Source of the DNA: Leclercia pneumoniae | GTDB lineage: Bacteria > Pseudomonadota > Gammaproteobacteria > Enterobacterales > Enterobacteriaceae | Reading direction: 5' to 3' | Assembly: GCF_017348915.1 (NCBI RefSeq) | Contig: NZ_CP071383.1 | Coordinates: 2,790,001-2,854,000 of the forward strand | Length of the DNA: 64,000 nt | Shown here: piece by piece, positions 55,558 through 64,000 of the stretch | Layout of the letters: each line of letters begins with the position of its first letter | Numbering within the stretch: the first letter of the stretch is position 1 | Made by a program: the position numbers and the translations under genes | Notes under the pieces: generated by a model | The model's input: only the letters and a program-made list of their open reading frames with translations | Database searches by the model: none | What the model was told of the DNA's origin: nothing

Positions 55558-57591
55558 ATGACTCAAGTCGCGAAAAAAATTCTGGTAACGTGCGCACTGC
55601 CGTACGCCAACGGCTCCATCCACCTCGGCCACATGCTGGAGCATATCCAGGCTGATGTCTGGGTCCGTTACCAGCGAATGCGCGGCCACGAAGTCAACTT
55701 CATCTGTGCAGACGATGCCCACGGCACGCCAATCATGCTGAAAGCGCAGCAGCTTGGCGTCAGCCCGGAGCAGATGATCGGGGAGATGAGTCAGGAACAC
55801 CAGACCGACTTCGCCGGTTTCGATATCAGCTATGACAACTACCACTCGACGCACAGCGACGAGAACCGCGAGTTGTCAGAACTTATCTATACCCGTCTGA
55901 AAGAGAACGGTTTTATTAAAAACCGCACCATTTCTCAGCTCTACGATCCGGAAAAAGGCATGTTCCTGCCAGACCGTTTCGTGAAAGGCACCTGCCCGAA
56001 ATGCAAATCGCCGGATCAGTATGGCGATAACTGCGAAGTGTGCGGCGCGACCTACAGCCCGACCGAACTTATTGAGCCGAAATCCGTGGTGTCTGGCGCA
56101 ACGCCTGTCATGCGTGACTCTGAGCACTTCTTCTTTGACCTGCCGTCGTTCAGCGAAATGCTGCAGGCGTGGACCCGCAGCGGTGCGCTGCAGGAGCAGG
56201 TCGCCAATAAAATGCAGGAGTGGTTCGAGTCTGGTCTGCAGCAGTGGGATATCTCCCGCGATGCGCCGTACTTTGGCTTTGAGATCCCGAATGCGCCGGG
56301 CAAATATTTCTACGTCTGGCTGGATGCGCCAATTGGCTACATGGGCTCCTTTAAGAACCTGTGCGACAAGCGCGGCGACACCACCAGCTTTGATGAATAC
56401 TGGAAGAAAGATTCCGCCGCCGAGCTCTACCACTTTATCGGCAAAGACATCGTTTACTTCCACAGCCTGTTCTGGCCGGCCATGCTGGAAGGCAGCAACT
56501 TCCGCAAGCCAACCAACCTGTTCGTCCACGGCTATGTGACGGTGAACGGCGCGAAGATGTCCAAATCCCGCGGCACCTTTATTAAAGCCAGCACCTGGCT
56601 GAACCACTTCGACGCGGACAGCCTGCGCTACTACTACACCGCGAAGCTCTCTTCCCGTATCGACGATATCGACCTGAACCTGGAAGATTTCGTCCAGCGC
56701 CTCAACGCGGACATCGTTAACAAGGTGGTGAACCTGGCCTCCCGTAACGCGGGCTTCATTGCTAAGCGTTTCGACGGCGTGCTCTCTGCCGAACTGGCCG
56801 ATCCTGCGCTGTACAAAACCTTCACCGACGCCGCCGCTGCGATTGGCGAGGCCTGGGAAAGCCGTGAATTCGGTAAAGCCATTCGCGAAATCATGGCGCT
56901 GGCTGACGTGGCGAACCGCTACGTTGACGAGCAGGCACCGTGGGTTGTCGCTAAACAGGAAGGCCGCGATGCGGACCTGCAGGCTATCTGCACCATGGGC
57001 CTGAATATGTTCCGCGTGCTGATGACCTGGCTGAAGCCGGTTCTGCCGCAGCTCTCTGCGCGTGCTGAAGCATTCCTGAACACCGAGCTGACCTGGGATG
57101 CCATCCAGCAGCCGCTGCTCGGCCACAAGGTGAACACCTTCAAGGCGCTCTATAACCGCATCGAAATGAAGCAGGTTGAAGCCCTGGTCGACGCCTCTAA
57201 AGAAGAGGTGAAGGCTGCCGCTGCGCCGGTAACCGGCCCGCTGGCAGACGATCCGATTCAGGAGACCATCACCTTTGATGATTTCGCCAAAGTCGACCTG
57301 CGCGTCGCGCTGATTGAAAACGCGGAATTCGTCGACGGCTCCGACAAGCTGCTGCGTCTGACGCTGGATCTGGGCGGCGAGAAACGTAACGTCTTCTCCG
57401 GCATCCGCTCTGCCTATCCAGATCCGCAGGTGCTGATTGGTCGCCTGACGGTGATGGTGGCTAACCTTGCGCCACGCAAAATGCGCTTCGGTATCTCTGA
57501 AGGGATGGTGATGGCCGCAGGTCCTGGCGGGAAAGATATCTTCCTGTTAAGCCCTGACGACGGCGCGAAGCCGGGTCAGCTGGTGAAATAA
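55558..57591 (+). CDS. metG: Methionyl-tRNA synthetase
   Basis: Class I synthetase charging initiator and elongator tRNA-Met. The ATG at 55558 ([19 protein letters not shown]) gives 677 residues, equal to E. coli. HLGH is at 22-25 and KMSKS at 333-337. The zinc knuckle cysteines are in [17 protein letters not shown]. The C-terminal EMAP-II/Trbp111-like dimer domain (about 570-677, [16 protein letters not shown]) is complete. Confidence 0.98.
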   Translation: MTQVAKKILVTCALPYANGSIHLGHMLEHIQADVWVRYQRMRGHEVNFICADDAHGTPIMLKAQQLGVSPEQMIGEMSQEHQTDFAGFDISYDNYHSTHSDENRELSELIYTRLKENGFIKNRTISQLYDPEKGMFLPDRFVKGTCPKCKSPDQYGDNCEVCGATYSPTELIEPKSVVSGATPVMRDSEHFFFDLPSFSEMLQAWTRSGALQEQVANKMQEWFESGLQQWDISRDAPYFGFEIPNAPGKYFYVWLDAPIGYMGSFKNLCDKRGDTTSFDEYWKKDSAAELYHFIGKDIVYFHSLFWPAMLEGSNFRKPTNLFVHGYVTVNGAKMSKSRGTFIKASTWLNHFDADSLRYYYTAKLSSRIDDIDLNLEDFVQRLNADIVNKVVNLASRNAGFIAKRFDGVLSAELADPALYKTFTDAAAAIGEAWESREFGKAIREIMALADVANRYVDEQAPWVVAKQEGRDADLQAICTMGLNMFRVLMTWLKPVLPQLSARAEAFLNTELTWDAIQQPLLGHKVNTFKALYNRIEMKQVEALVDASKEEVKAAAAPVTGPLADDPIQETITFDDFAKVDLRVALIENAEFVDGSDKLLRLTLDLGGEKRNVFSGIRSAYPDPQVLIGRLTVMVANLAPRKMRFGISEGMVMAAGPGGKDIFLLSPDDGAKPGQLVK

Positions 57592-57603
57592 CCCCCTCCC
57601 CTT

Positions 57604-57631
57604 AAAGCGCTGCAGTGGCAGCGCTTTTTTT
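57604..57631 (+). terminator. Rho-independent terminator after metG
   Basis: A 10-base perfect stem, AAAGCGCTGC with GCAGCGCTTT, has a 4-base loop and runs into a seven-T stretch. Confidence 0.92.
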
Positions 57632-57736
57632 ATAAATTCCGAAATCAAATCCCTTCACCACATTCCCGCTTTGGATATCACGATGACCTGTTAGCATCGT
57701 CGCGAAAAAGGGTCTGCTTTAACAAAAGGGAATTTG

Positions 57737-58192
57737 ATGACAGTAAACCGCCTCACCACCGCGCTGGCCGTGGTCTTGCTCGCCGCCACGGCTGTGGGCT
57801 GCGATAGCACAAGCGAAAACAGCCGCACCTTTACCAACGGCGCAAAAGAGAGTGAGATCACCTTCACTTATTACTATGAAGGGGACACCATCACTCGCCA
57901 GGATACCCAGAGTAAAATCACCTACCGATCGATGGGTGCCGCGGATGAAGCGCAGGCGCGCCAGTCCATTGAGACCATGGTGGCCCATTACGCCGGGGTG
58001 AAAGGCGCCAAATACAGTGCAGAGTATCAGCCCGACGCCGTACTGCTACGCGTCTCGGTAAACTTTAGCGAGGTCAGCGACCGCGATCTGTGCAGATTAC
58101 AGGGTAAAGAGGCCGACTGTGAAAAACCGAGCCTTTCAATGGCTGAATCGGCAGAACATCGGCTTGCGCAGGGATTTGTCGAGGTGAAATGA
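57737..58192 (+). CDS. yehR: YehR-type DUF1307 lipoprotein
   Basis: Small lipoprotein of unknown role, 151 residues. The N-terminal signal ends ATAVGC, giving the lipobox cysteine at about residue 21. The body matches DUF1307 (ITFTYYYEGDTITRQDTQSKITY ... ETMVAHYAGVKGAKYSAEYQ). The ATG at 57737 follows an AAAGGG ribosome-binding site. Position after metG is as in E. coli. Similarity to K-12 YehR is moderate. Confidence 0.85.
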   Translation: MTVNRLTTALAVVLLAATAVGCDSTSENSRTFTNGAKESEITFTYYYEGDTITRQDTQSKITYRSMGAADEAQARQSIETMVAHYAGVKGAKYSAEYQPDAVLLRVSVNFSEVSDRDLCRLQGKEADCEKPSLSMAESAEHRLAQGFVEVK

Positions 58193-58236
58193 GTACGCGC
58201 CCCCGCAGAACGTAGCTGCCGGGGCGGTCACTGGCG

Positions 58237-58704
58237 TCAGGCTTTGGCGTGCACCCGGTTGGTCAGGCCGCGCAGGAAGTAACGCAAGAACTGATCGCCG
58301 CACTCACGGTAGTTCTTGTGGTCCGGCGCGCGCATCATGGCCGTGATTTCCGGCATAGAGACGCGAAACTTCTGCTCGGTCATGATCGCCAGAATATCGT
58401 CTGTTTTCAGGGAGAAGGCGATGCGCAGCTTCTTCAGCACCGTGTTATTGTTAACACGACGCTCAAGCGCCAGCTCAGGTGCGGATTCATCTTTGCCACG
58501 CTTATCGTAGATCAGCCCGTTCAGGAAGCCAGACAGAATAATGTCCGGGCAACGGACAAAACCCTCTTCGTCCTCTTTGGTCATCCAGGTATCGAAACCG
58601 GCAGAGGTGGACTCCATCTCGGAGAACGCAAGAATGCGCACCATATCGTTATTGTTCGCTTTCAGGGTGTAGCGCAGGCTACGAAGAATGTCATTACTAA
58701 GCAT
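58237..58704 (-). CDS. yehS: YehS, DUF1456 protein
   Basis: Conserved cytoplasmic protein of 155 residues, with two DUF1456 repeats (LSNDILRSLRYTLKANNNDMVRIL and NTVLKKLRIAFSLKTDDILAIM). The role is unknown. The ATG at 58704 gives the E. coli start MLSNDILRSLRY. It precedes btsR on the same strand by 47 bases, convergent with yehR. Confidence 0.94.
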   Translation of the reverse strand: MLSNDILRSLRYTLKANNNDMVRILAFSEMESTSAGFDTWMTKEDEEGFVRCPDIILSGFLNGLIYDKRGKDESAPELALERRVNNNTVLKKLRIAFSLKTDDILAIMTEQKFRVSMPEITAMMRAPDHKNYRECGDQFLRYFLRGLTNRVHAKA

Positions 58705-58751
58705 GAGTGCCTTTAACTGTCGATGATGCAATGGCGCGCAGTGTAGCAGTT

Positions 58752-59471
58752 TTACAGCCCAATCGCCTCTTTCAAACTCTTCAGATAGCGGCGGCTCACC
58801 GGCACCGTCTGCCCGGATTTTAACACCAGCTCCGCCTGACCGTTCTCCTCCAGCCGGATCTCTTCCAGGTGGGCCATGTTAACCAGGTATTGTCGATGGC
58901 AGCGCAACAGCGGCGTGCGGCTCTCCAGGGTTCGTAGCGTCAGCTCGGTAAAACCCTCTTTGCCTTCATGGCTGGTCACGAATACCCCGCTCATTCGACT
59001 GCTGACAAAGGCCACGTCATCCATCTGCAGCAGATAAATACGGCTATGGCCCGAACAGGGAATGAACTTCAGGGGCTGCTGATTTTCCGCCAGCAGCGAA
59101 ACATCCTGCACGCTACGCTCTTGCCGTAAGCGGTTAAGGGTCTTTTCCAGCCGCTTCTCTTCGATGGGCTTCAGCAGATAATCAAACGCATGTTCTTCAA
59201 AAGCTTTTACCGCGTACTCATCGTAGGCGGTCAGAAAAACGATATAGGGCCGGTGCGCCGGATCGAGCATTCCCACCATCTCCAGCCCGCTGATGCGTGG
59301 CATCTGAATGTCCAGAAACAGCACATCCGGGCGCAGCGTATGGACGGCCCCGATAGCTTCGATGGCGTTGGCGCACTCCCCTACCACCTCGATATCACGC
59401 TGTTCCTGCAGGAGCACCCGCAGGTTTTCCCTCGCCAGAGGTTCATCATCAACTATCAGCACGTTCAGCAT
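58752..59471 (-). CDS. btsR: BtsR (YehT), LytTR response regulator
   Basis: Regulator that with BtsS senses extracellular pyruvate and activates btsT (yjiY), a pyruvate transporter. The 239 residues equal E. coli. The receiver domain has Asp8/Asp9 and phosphorylated Asp54 (LFLDIQMP). The C-terminal LytTR DNA-binding domain holds [21 protein letters not shown] and ends [14 protein letters not shown]. It overlaps btsS by seven bases. Confidence 0.97.
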   Translation of the reverse strand: MLNVLIVDDEPLARENLRVLLQEQRDIEVVGECANAIEAIGAVHTLRPDVLFLDIQMPRISGLEMVGMLDPAHRPYIVFLTAYDEYAVKAFEEHAFDYLLKPIEEKRLEKTLNRLRQERSVQDVSLLAENQQPLKFIPCSGHSRIYLLQMDDVAFVSSRMSGVFVTSHEGKEGFTELTLRTLESRTPLLRCHRQYLVNMAHLEEIRLEENGQAELVLKSGQTVPVSRRYLKSLKEAIGL

Positions 59472-61153
59472 GTGCGTTCCTCCAGGGGCAGACGTAAGGT
59501 AATACGGGTAAAGCAATCCGGTTCACAGGCCACGGTAATGCCACAGCTATCGCCGAAATGGGCACGCAATCGTTTATCGACCAGCCCCATGCCCAGTCCG
59601 GTGGATCCGGGTTTTGCGGTATACAAGCCGGCGTTATCTTCAATATCAAGCACCAGATGGTGATTAAACTGGCTGGCGGTAATGGAGATCTCACCGGTGC
59701 CCAACAGCTGGGAAGTGCCATGCTTGATAGCGTTCTCGACCAGCGGCTGTAGGGTAAAAGCAGGCAGCTGTTGCCATGAGAGCTTCTCCGGCACGTTCAG
59801 CGTTACCTGTAAACGCGCCTGGAAGCGCGCCTTTTCAATTTGCAGATAGGCATTCACATGCTCTATTTCATCTGCCAAAGTGACAATCTCTGACGGTCGC
59901 TTCAGGTTCTTACGGAAGAAGGTCGATAAAAATTGCACCAGCTGCGTGGCCTGGTCGCTATCACGGCGGATCACCGCCTTAAGCGTATTCAGGGCATTGA
60001 ATAGAAAGTGCGGATTCACCTGAGCATGCAGCAGCTTGATCTCCGACTGCGTCAGTAACGCTTTTTGTCGCTCATACTGTCCGGCCAGAATTTGCGCCGA
60101 GAGCAGCTGGGCAATCCCCTCCCCCAGCGTGCGGTTGATGGAGCTAAAGAGTCGGTTTTTGGCTTCATAGAGCTTGATGGTGCCCATGACCCGCTGGTTC
60201 TCTCCCCGCAGCGGGATCACCAGCGTTGACCCTAGCTTGCATTGGGGATGCAGCGAACAGCGGTACGGCACTTCGTTACCGTCTGCGTAGACTACCTCAC
60301 CGGTCTCGATGGCGCGAAGCGTATAGCTGGACGAAATCGGTCTGCCCGGCTGGTGATGGTCGTCTCCGATACCGGTAAAGGCCAGCAACTTCTCACGATC
60401 GGTGATGGCTACCGCGCTGATGTCCAGCTCCTGATGCAGAACCAGCGCCACTTTCATGCTGTTCTCTTCGTTGAATCCCTGGCGCAAAATCCCCTCTGTC
60501 GAGGCCGCGACTTTCAGGGCGGTGGCGGAAAATGCCGAGGTATACTTTTCAAACATGGCCCGCTTATCGAGCAAGATACGCATAAACAGCGCGGCACCGA
60601 CGGTGTTCGTGACCATCATCGGTGCCGCGATGCTGCTCACCAGATGCAGCGCGCTGTCATAGGGGCGGGCAATAAGCAGGATGATCAACATTTGCACCAG
60701 TTCGGCCACAAAGGTGATGGCGCCCGCGGTCAAGGGGCTGAAAACTTTGTCCGGACGGCCACGCTTAATCATGTAGCTGTGCACCAGCCCACCCAGCAGC
60801 CCCTCAACGATGGTGGAGATCATGCAGCTTAGCGCCGTCATGCCGCCCATGGAGTAGCGGTGCAGCCCACCGGTCAACCCCACCAGCCCGCCTACAACCG
60901 GGCCGCCCAGCAGCCCGCCCATGACCGCGCCAATGGCGCGCGTATTGGCAATAGAGTCTTCAATATGCAGGCCGAACCAGGTACCAAGAATACAGAAAAT
61001 AGAGAATACGACGTAGCAGAGGAGTTTATGCGGCAGACGCACGGTGACCTGCATCAGGGGGATAAAGAGGCGCGTTTTGCTCATCAGCCAGGCAATGACC
61101 AGGAACACGCACATCTGCTGAAGCAGCAACAACACCAGATTGAATTCGTACAT
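59465..61153 (-). CDS. btsS: BtsS (YehU), pyruvate-sensing histidine kinase
   Basis: LytS-type sensor kinase; the E. coli protein binds pyruvate with high affinity. The ATG at 61153 ([13 protein letters not shown]) gives 562 residues. Six or more membrane helices (5TM-5TMR_LYT, to about 205) include the conserved [26 protein letters not shown] stretch. They are followed by a GAF domain, the phosphoacceptor motif [16 protein letters not shown], and the ATPase with LVENAIKHG and [11 protein letters not shown]. It is divergent from mlrA. Confidence 0.96.
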   Translation of the reverse strand: MYEFNLVLLLLQQMCVFLVIAWLMSKTRLFIPLMQVTVRLPHKLLCYVVFSIFCILGTWFGLHIEDSIANTRAIGAVMGGLLGGPVVGGLVGLTGGLHRYSMGGMTALSCMISTIVEGLLGGLVHSYMIKRGRPDKVFSPLTAGAITFVAELVQMLIILLIARPYDSALHLVSSIAAPMMVTNTVGAALFMRILLDKRAMFEKYTSAFSATALKVAASTEGILRQGFNEENSMKVALVLHQELDISAVAITDREKLLAFTGIGDDHHQPGRPISSSYTLRAIETGEVVYADGNEVPYRCSLHPQCKLGSTLVIPLRGENQRVMGTIKLYEAKNRLFSSINRTLGEGIAQLLSAQILAGQYERQKALLTQSEIKLLHAQVNPHFLFNALNTLKAVIRRDSDQATQLVQFLSTFFRKNLKRPSEIVTLADEIEHVNAYLQIEKARFQARLQVTLNVPEKLSWQQLPAFTLQPLVENAIKHGTSQLLGTGEISITASQFNHHLVLDIEDNAGLYTAKPGSTGLGMGLVDKRLRAHFGDSCGITVACEPDCFTRITLRLPLEERTC

Positions 61154-61372
61154 ACTTGAAAACCGCAAACCCTAAAAGCGCGTAACATACACCCATAAGC
61201 GTTAACTTTCTTTGTAGCAATACTTAATAAACCTCGTTTCGTGGCTGACATCACACCTTTTGCTGAACATATTCTGATCTTCGTATTGTTTGTGCAAAAA
61301 AAGGACAATTCTTCCTGGTTCGCGAAACTCGGTCTACAGTTAAGCTGGGAATGCGCAAGCCAGGGGGCTCAG

Positions 61373-62107
61373 ATGGCGCTTTACACGATAGGGGAAGTGG
61401 CACTTCTTTGTGACATCAATCCCGTTACGTTACGGGCCTGGCAGCGTCGCTACGGATTACTGAAACCGCAGCGAACCGACGGCGGGCATCGGCTGTTTAA
61501 CGATGCGGATATCGATCGGATCCGCGAAATTAAAGGCTCGATTGATAACGGCGTGCAGGTCAGCAAGGTGAAAACCCTGCTGAGCGAGCAGAATAATACT
61601 GAACAGGACATCTGGCGCGAACAGCAGGAAGTGTTGCTACGCTATTTGCAGTCTGGCCATCTCAACCGCCTGCGTCTCTGGCTTACGGAGCGGGGCAGTG
61701 ACTATCCCGCACAGACATTAATTGCCCACCTTTTCATCCCCCTTCGCCGACGTCTGCAATCCCAACAACCAACCCTTCAGGCGTTACTGAGTGCCCTGGA
61801 TGGCGTGCTGATTAATTACATCTGCATCTGTCTGGCGACGGCGCGTAAGAAAAACAGCAAAGACGCGCTCGTCATTGGCTGGAACGTGCATGATACGACC
61901 CGTCTGTGGCTGGAAGCCTGGATCGCCGCCCAGCAGGGGTGGCGCGTCGATGTGCTGGCTCATTCGCTCGGCCAGTTGCGCCCGGAGCTGTTCGACGGCC
62001 AGACGCTGCTGGTGTGGTGCGGTGAGTCCCCCACCGAAGCACAGCAGCAGCAACTGACCCAGTGGCAAGAGCACGGATATCCAGTCTTCTCCCTTAATGG
62101 CAATTAA
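61373..62107 (+). CDS. mlrA: MlrA (YehV), MerR-like curli activator
   Basis: Transcription activator of csgD, needed for curli and cellulose; its activity is gated by the c-di-GMP proteins PdeR and DgcM. The ATG at 61373 ([42 protein letters not shown]) gives 244 residues, one more than E. coli. Upstream in-frame codons lack similarity. The N-terminal winged helix and C-terminal helical/B12-like fold match BluR at 26136-26879, its paralogue in this window. Confidence 0.95.
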   Translation: MALYTIGEVALLCDINPVTLRAWQRRYGLLKPQRTDGGHRLFNDADIDRIREIKGSIDNGVQVSKVKTLLSEQNNTEQDIWREQQEVLLRYLQSGHLNRLRLWLTERGSDYPAQTLIAHLFIPLRRRLQSQQPTLQALLSALDGVLINYICICLATARKKNSKDALVIGWNVHDTTRLWLEAWIAAQQGWRVDVLAHSLGQLRPELFDGQTLLVWCGESPTEAQQQQLTQWQEHGYPVFSLNGN

Positions 62108-62166
62108 TGGTTCATTAACAGCCTTGCTTCGCCGTATAATCGCTCTGTTAACAAAAGGAGCACAAG

Positions 62167-62280
62167 ATGAAAGCAACCAAAGTGGCGGTAATCACCCTGT
62201 TCGCACTGATGGCCGTAAGCGGTATTGGCGGTGTGATGCTGGCTGGCTATTCCTTTATTGTTCGCGGCGGTGTCGGCTGA
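62167..62280 (+). CDS. yohO: YohO, 37-residue membrane peptide
   Basis: Very short gene at the K-12 yohO position next to mlrA. It encodes [18 protein letters not shown] and continues to [17 protein letters not shown], closely matching the 35-residue E. coli YohO in its IGGVMLAGY(T/S)FI core. One hydrophobic helix spans almost the whole peptide. AAAGGAG at 62153-62159 is a good ribosome-binding site. Its last 26 bases overlap the convergent yehW 3' end. The function is unknown. Confidence 0.88.
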   Translation: MKATKVAVITLFALMAVSGIGGVMLAGYSFIVRGGVG

Positions 62281-62992
62281 TCCAGCCTGCCAGCCGTTCA
62301 AAGGCGCGGTCTACCACAATGGCCGCCAGCGCCACCAGAGTCGCCCCCTGAATGATATAAGCCGTATTGAATCCGCTTAAGCCGATAATAATCGGCGTTC
62401 CCAGTGTGTTCGCCCCCACCGTCGACGCGATAGCCGCCGTACCAATATTGATGATCACCGAGGTGCGGATACCGGCCAGCATCACCGGCGCCGCCAGCGG
62501 CAGCTCAATACTGCGCAGTCGCTGCCAGCCGCTCATCCCCATCCCTTCCGCTACGCTGATGGCCGAGGCGGGCACTGCCGCGAGCCCTGCCAGCGTCGCC
62601 TGTAAAATCGGCAACACGCCGTAGAGGATCAGGGCGATAATCGCCGGCTGTTGCCCAAATCCCATCACGGGCACCGCAATGGCCAGTACCGCCACCGGCG
62701 GGAACGTCTGCCCGATAGCAGCCAGCGTTTCAATTAATGGGCGAAACTCCGCCCCTGCCGGGCGCGTCACCGCAATGCCTGCCCCCACGCCAATCGCCAC
62801 CGCAATCAGGCTCGATATCCCCACCAGCCAGAAGTGCGCCAGCGTCAGGCTCAGAAAGCTCTCTTGCTGATAAACCGGACGAGGCAGTTCAGGAAACAGA
62901 GCGCTGAAAAGGGGCGCACTATGGGGCATGAGCAGCAGCAGCGCCACGAAGAGCAGCACCAGCCACAGCAGCGGATCACGCATCCACTTCAT
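62255..62992 (-). CDS. yehW: YehW, osmolyte-type ABC permease
   Basis: Inner-membrane permease of 245 residues, part of the YehZYXW (OsmF) importer of the glycine betaine/choline-type family. In E. coli it has low-affinity betaine transport or osmotic and stationary-phase roles. Six or so helices and the motif [32 protein letters not shown] (EAA loop) are seen. It overlaps yehX by 17 bases. Confidence 0.94.
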   Translation of the reverse strand: MKWMRDPLLWLVLLFVALLLLMPHSAPLFSALFPELPRPVYQQESFLSLTLAHFWLVGISSLIAVAIGVGAGIAVTRPAGAEFRPLIETLAAIGQTFPPVAVLAIAVPVMGFGQQPAIIALILYGVLPILQATLAGLAAVPASAISVAEGMGMSGWQRLRSIELPLAAPVMLAGIRTSVIINIGTAAIASTVGANTLGTPIIIGLSGFNTAYIIQGATLVALAAIVVDRAFERLAGWISRHRREQ

Positions 62993-63926
62993 GCGCGGCC
63001 TCCCCGTTCAGCAGATCGCGAAAATGCAGCGTGCCGCAAGGCTGACCCTGGGCGTTGACGACCGGCAACCGCTCGCAGCGGCCAGTGACAAACGCCGACA
63101 GGGCATCGCGCAGGCTCATGCTGTCGTGTAAGGGCTCACCCGCCTCAGGGGTCATCTCCCGACGCATCGACTCACCCACCGTTCGCAGGGAGAGCAACCG
63201 CACCCCCAGCTCGCTGTGGCCAAAGAACTCACGTACAAAGGGGGTGGCGGGCTGTGTTAACAGCTCCAGCGGCGAGCCTTGCTGCACGACTCTGCCGTTA
63301 TCCATCAGCACCAGTCTGTCCGCCAGCCTCAAGGCCTCGTCAATATCGTGGGTCACCAGAACTATGGTGCGCCCCAGAATGCGGTGAATACGGGTCATCT
63401 CCAGCTGTAATGCGCTGCGTGTGACCGGATCCAGCGCCCCGAAGGGTTCATCCATTAATAGCACTTCTGGGTTAGCAGCCAGCGCCCGGGCAACCCCTAC
63501 GCGCTGCTGCTGCCCGCCAGAAAGCTGATGCGGATAGCGTTCCCGCAGGGAGGGATCCAGACCCAGCAGCGCCATCAGCTCATCGACGCGGTCGTCGATC
63601 TGTTGTTTCGACCACTTTTGCAACTGCGGCACGGTGGCAATATTGCGCGCGACCGTCCAGTGGGGGAACAGCCCGATGGATTGAATGGCGTACCCCATAC
63701 GCCGACGCAGCTCCAGCACCGGCAGGCTGCGGATCTCTTGCCCGGCGAAGCAGATGCGGCCGCTGTCATGTTCCACCAGCCGATTGATCATTTTCAGGGT
63801 GGTGGACTTCCCCGATCCGGAGGTGCCAATCAGCACTGAAAACGCCCCCTCCTCACAGGTGAGGTTCAGGTCGCTGACCGCCGGCTGACCGGCAAATACT
63901 TTATTTACATCCTGGAATTCAATCAT
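62976..63926 (-). CDS. yehX: YehX, osmolyte-type ABC ATPase
   Basis: ATPase of the Yeh importer, 316 residues. It has Walker [11 protein letters not shown], signature [16 protein letters not shown], Walker [14 protein letters not shown], and the H-loop [10 protein letters not shown]-terminal CBS-like region (about 240-316) may sense ionic strength, as in OpuA. It is a little longer than E. coli YehX (308). Its start codon overlaps the yehY stop by eight bases. Confidence 0.94.
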   Translation of the reverse strand: MIEFQDVNKVFAGQPAVSDLNLTCEEGAFSVLIGTSGSGKSTTLKMINRLVEHDSGRICFAGQEIRSLPVLELRRRMGYAIQSIGLFPHWTVARNIATVPQLQKWSKQQIDDRVDELMALLGLDPSLRERYPHQLSGGQQQRVGVARALAANPEVLLMDEPFGALDPVTRSALQLEMTRIHRILGRTIVLVTHDIDEALRLADRLVLMDNGRVVQQGSPLELLTQPATPFVREFFGHSELGVRLLSLRTVGESMRREMTPEAGEPLHDSMSLRDALSAFVTGRCERLPVVNAQGQPCGTLHFRDLLNGEAAHEVDA

Positions 63927-64000
63927 CGCGACTCCCTTTCAGTAGCGCTATCCACAGGGCGAAGAGAGCGTCAATGACGACTGCCAGCGCAATAACCGGC
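63919..64000 (-). CDS. yehY: YehY, ABC permease, C-terminal end only
   Basis: The last 26 codons of the other permease of the Yeh importer are visible: PVIALAVVIDALFALWIALL, then KGSRDD and a TGA stop. This hydrophobic tail in the right frame and position matches the end of a membrane permease. The rest lies beyond the right edge of the window. Confidence 0.85.
   Translation of the reverse strand, partial: PVIALAVVIDALFALWIALLKGSRDD

Noticed and set aside
55876..57126. A 416-codon minus-strand open frame inside metG
   Set aside because: metG is a certain gene on the plus strand; the antisense frame has no family features.

Overview
This window is a chromosomal segment of a gammaproteobacterium of the Enterobacteriaceae. 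Gene order and protein sequences follow the Escherichia coli K-12 segment from wza to yehY very closely: wza/b/c, yegH, asmA, dcd, udk, dgcE, alkA, yegD, mdtABCD-baeSR, trhP, cyaR, yegS, fbaB, thiDM, mrp/metG, yehRS, btsRS, mlrA, yohO, yehWXY. The accessory genes between these blocks (light-sensing bluF module, dat-ddc, scsABCD, a second gfcE-etp-etk export set) suggest an Enterobacter, Lelliottia or Leclercia-like genus rather than Escherichia. That genus guess is inference. Both ends are cut inside genes: wzc at the left and yehY at the right.

Layout. 1-4.1 kb: start of an exopolysaccharide operon (wza-wzb-wzc, minus strand) with a JUMPstart/ops leader. 4.1-15 kb: housekeeping genes (TerC-CBS protein, AsmA, dCTP deaminase, uridine kinase, DgcE, AlkA, YegD). 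15-26 kb: the Mdt RND efflux operon with its BaeSR two-component system; mdtD carries a frameshift near its 3' end. 26-29.6 kb: the blue-light module bluR-bluF and the divergent ycgZ-ymgA-ariR, which in K-12 lies elsewhere on the chromosome. 29.7-32.8 kb: trhP, the CyaR small RNA with a CRP site, a small unknown ORF, and lipid kinase yegS. 32.8-39.2 kb: an accessory operon of an enolase-superfamily enzyme plus a complete peptide-type ABC importer. 39.4-42.7 kb: fbaB and the thiamin salvage pair thiMD behind a TPP riboswitch. 42.7-45.7 kb: dat-ddc (1,3-diaminopropane synthesis). 45.6-49.1 kb: scsABCD copper/redox stress genes. 49.2-53 kb: a second polysaccharide export/tyrosine kinase set (gfcE-etp-etk). 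53.5-64 kb: rcnB, a GNAT enzyme, mrp, metG, yehR, yehS, btsSR, mlrA, yohO and the YehWXY osmolyte-type importer.

How the genes work together. Several belong to the surface, biofilm and c-di-GMP theme: two Wza/Wzb/Wzc-type systems, DgcE (diguanylate cyclase), MlrA (curli activator), and BluF/BluR with the small connector proteins YcgZ, YmgA and AriR. Another group handles envelope stress: BaeSR-MdtABC, ScsABCD, RcnB, AsmA. The rest is nucleotide, tRNA, cofactor and carbon metabolism.

The most interesting points are the relocated BLUF module with palindromic TTGTACAA operators, the enolase-ABC operon of unknown substrate, the 11-base deletion signature in mdtD, the small ORF downstream of CyaR, and two export systems of the same type about 46 kb apart. 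I found no CRISPR array, tRNA, rRNA, insertion sequence or prophage.
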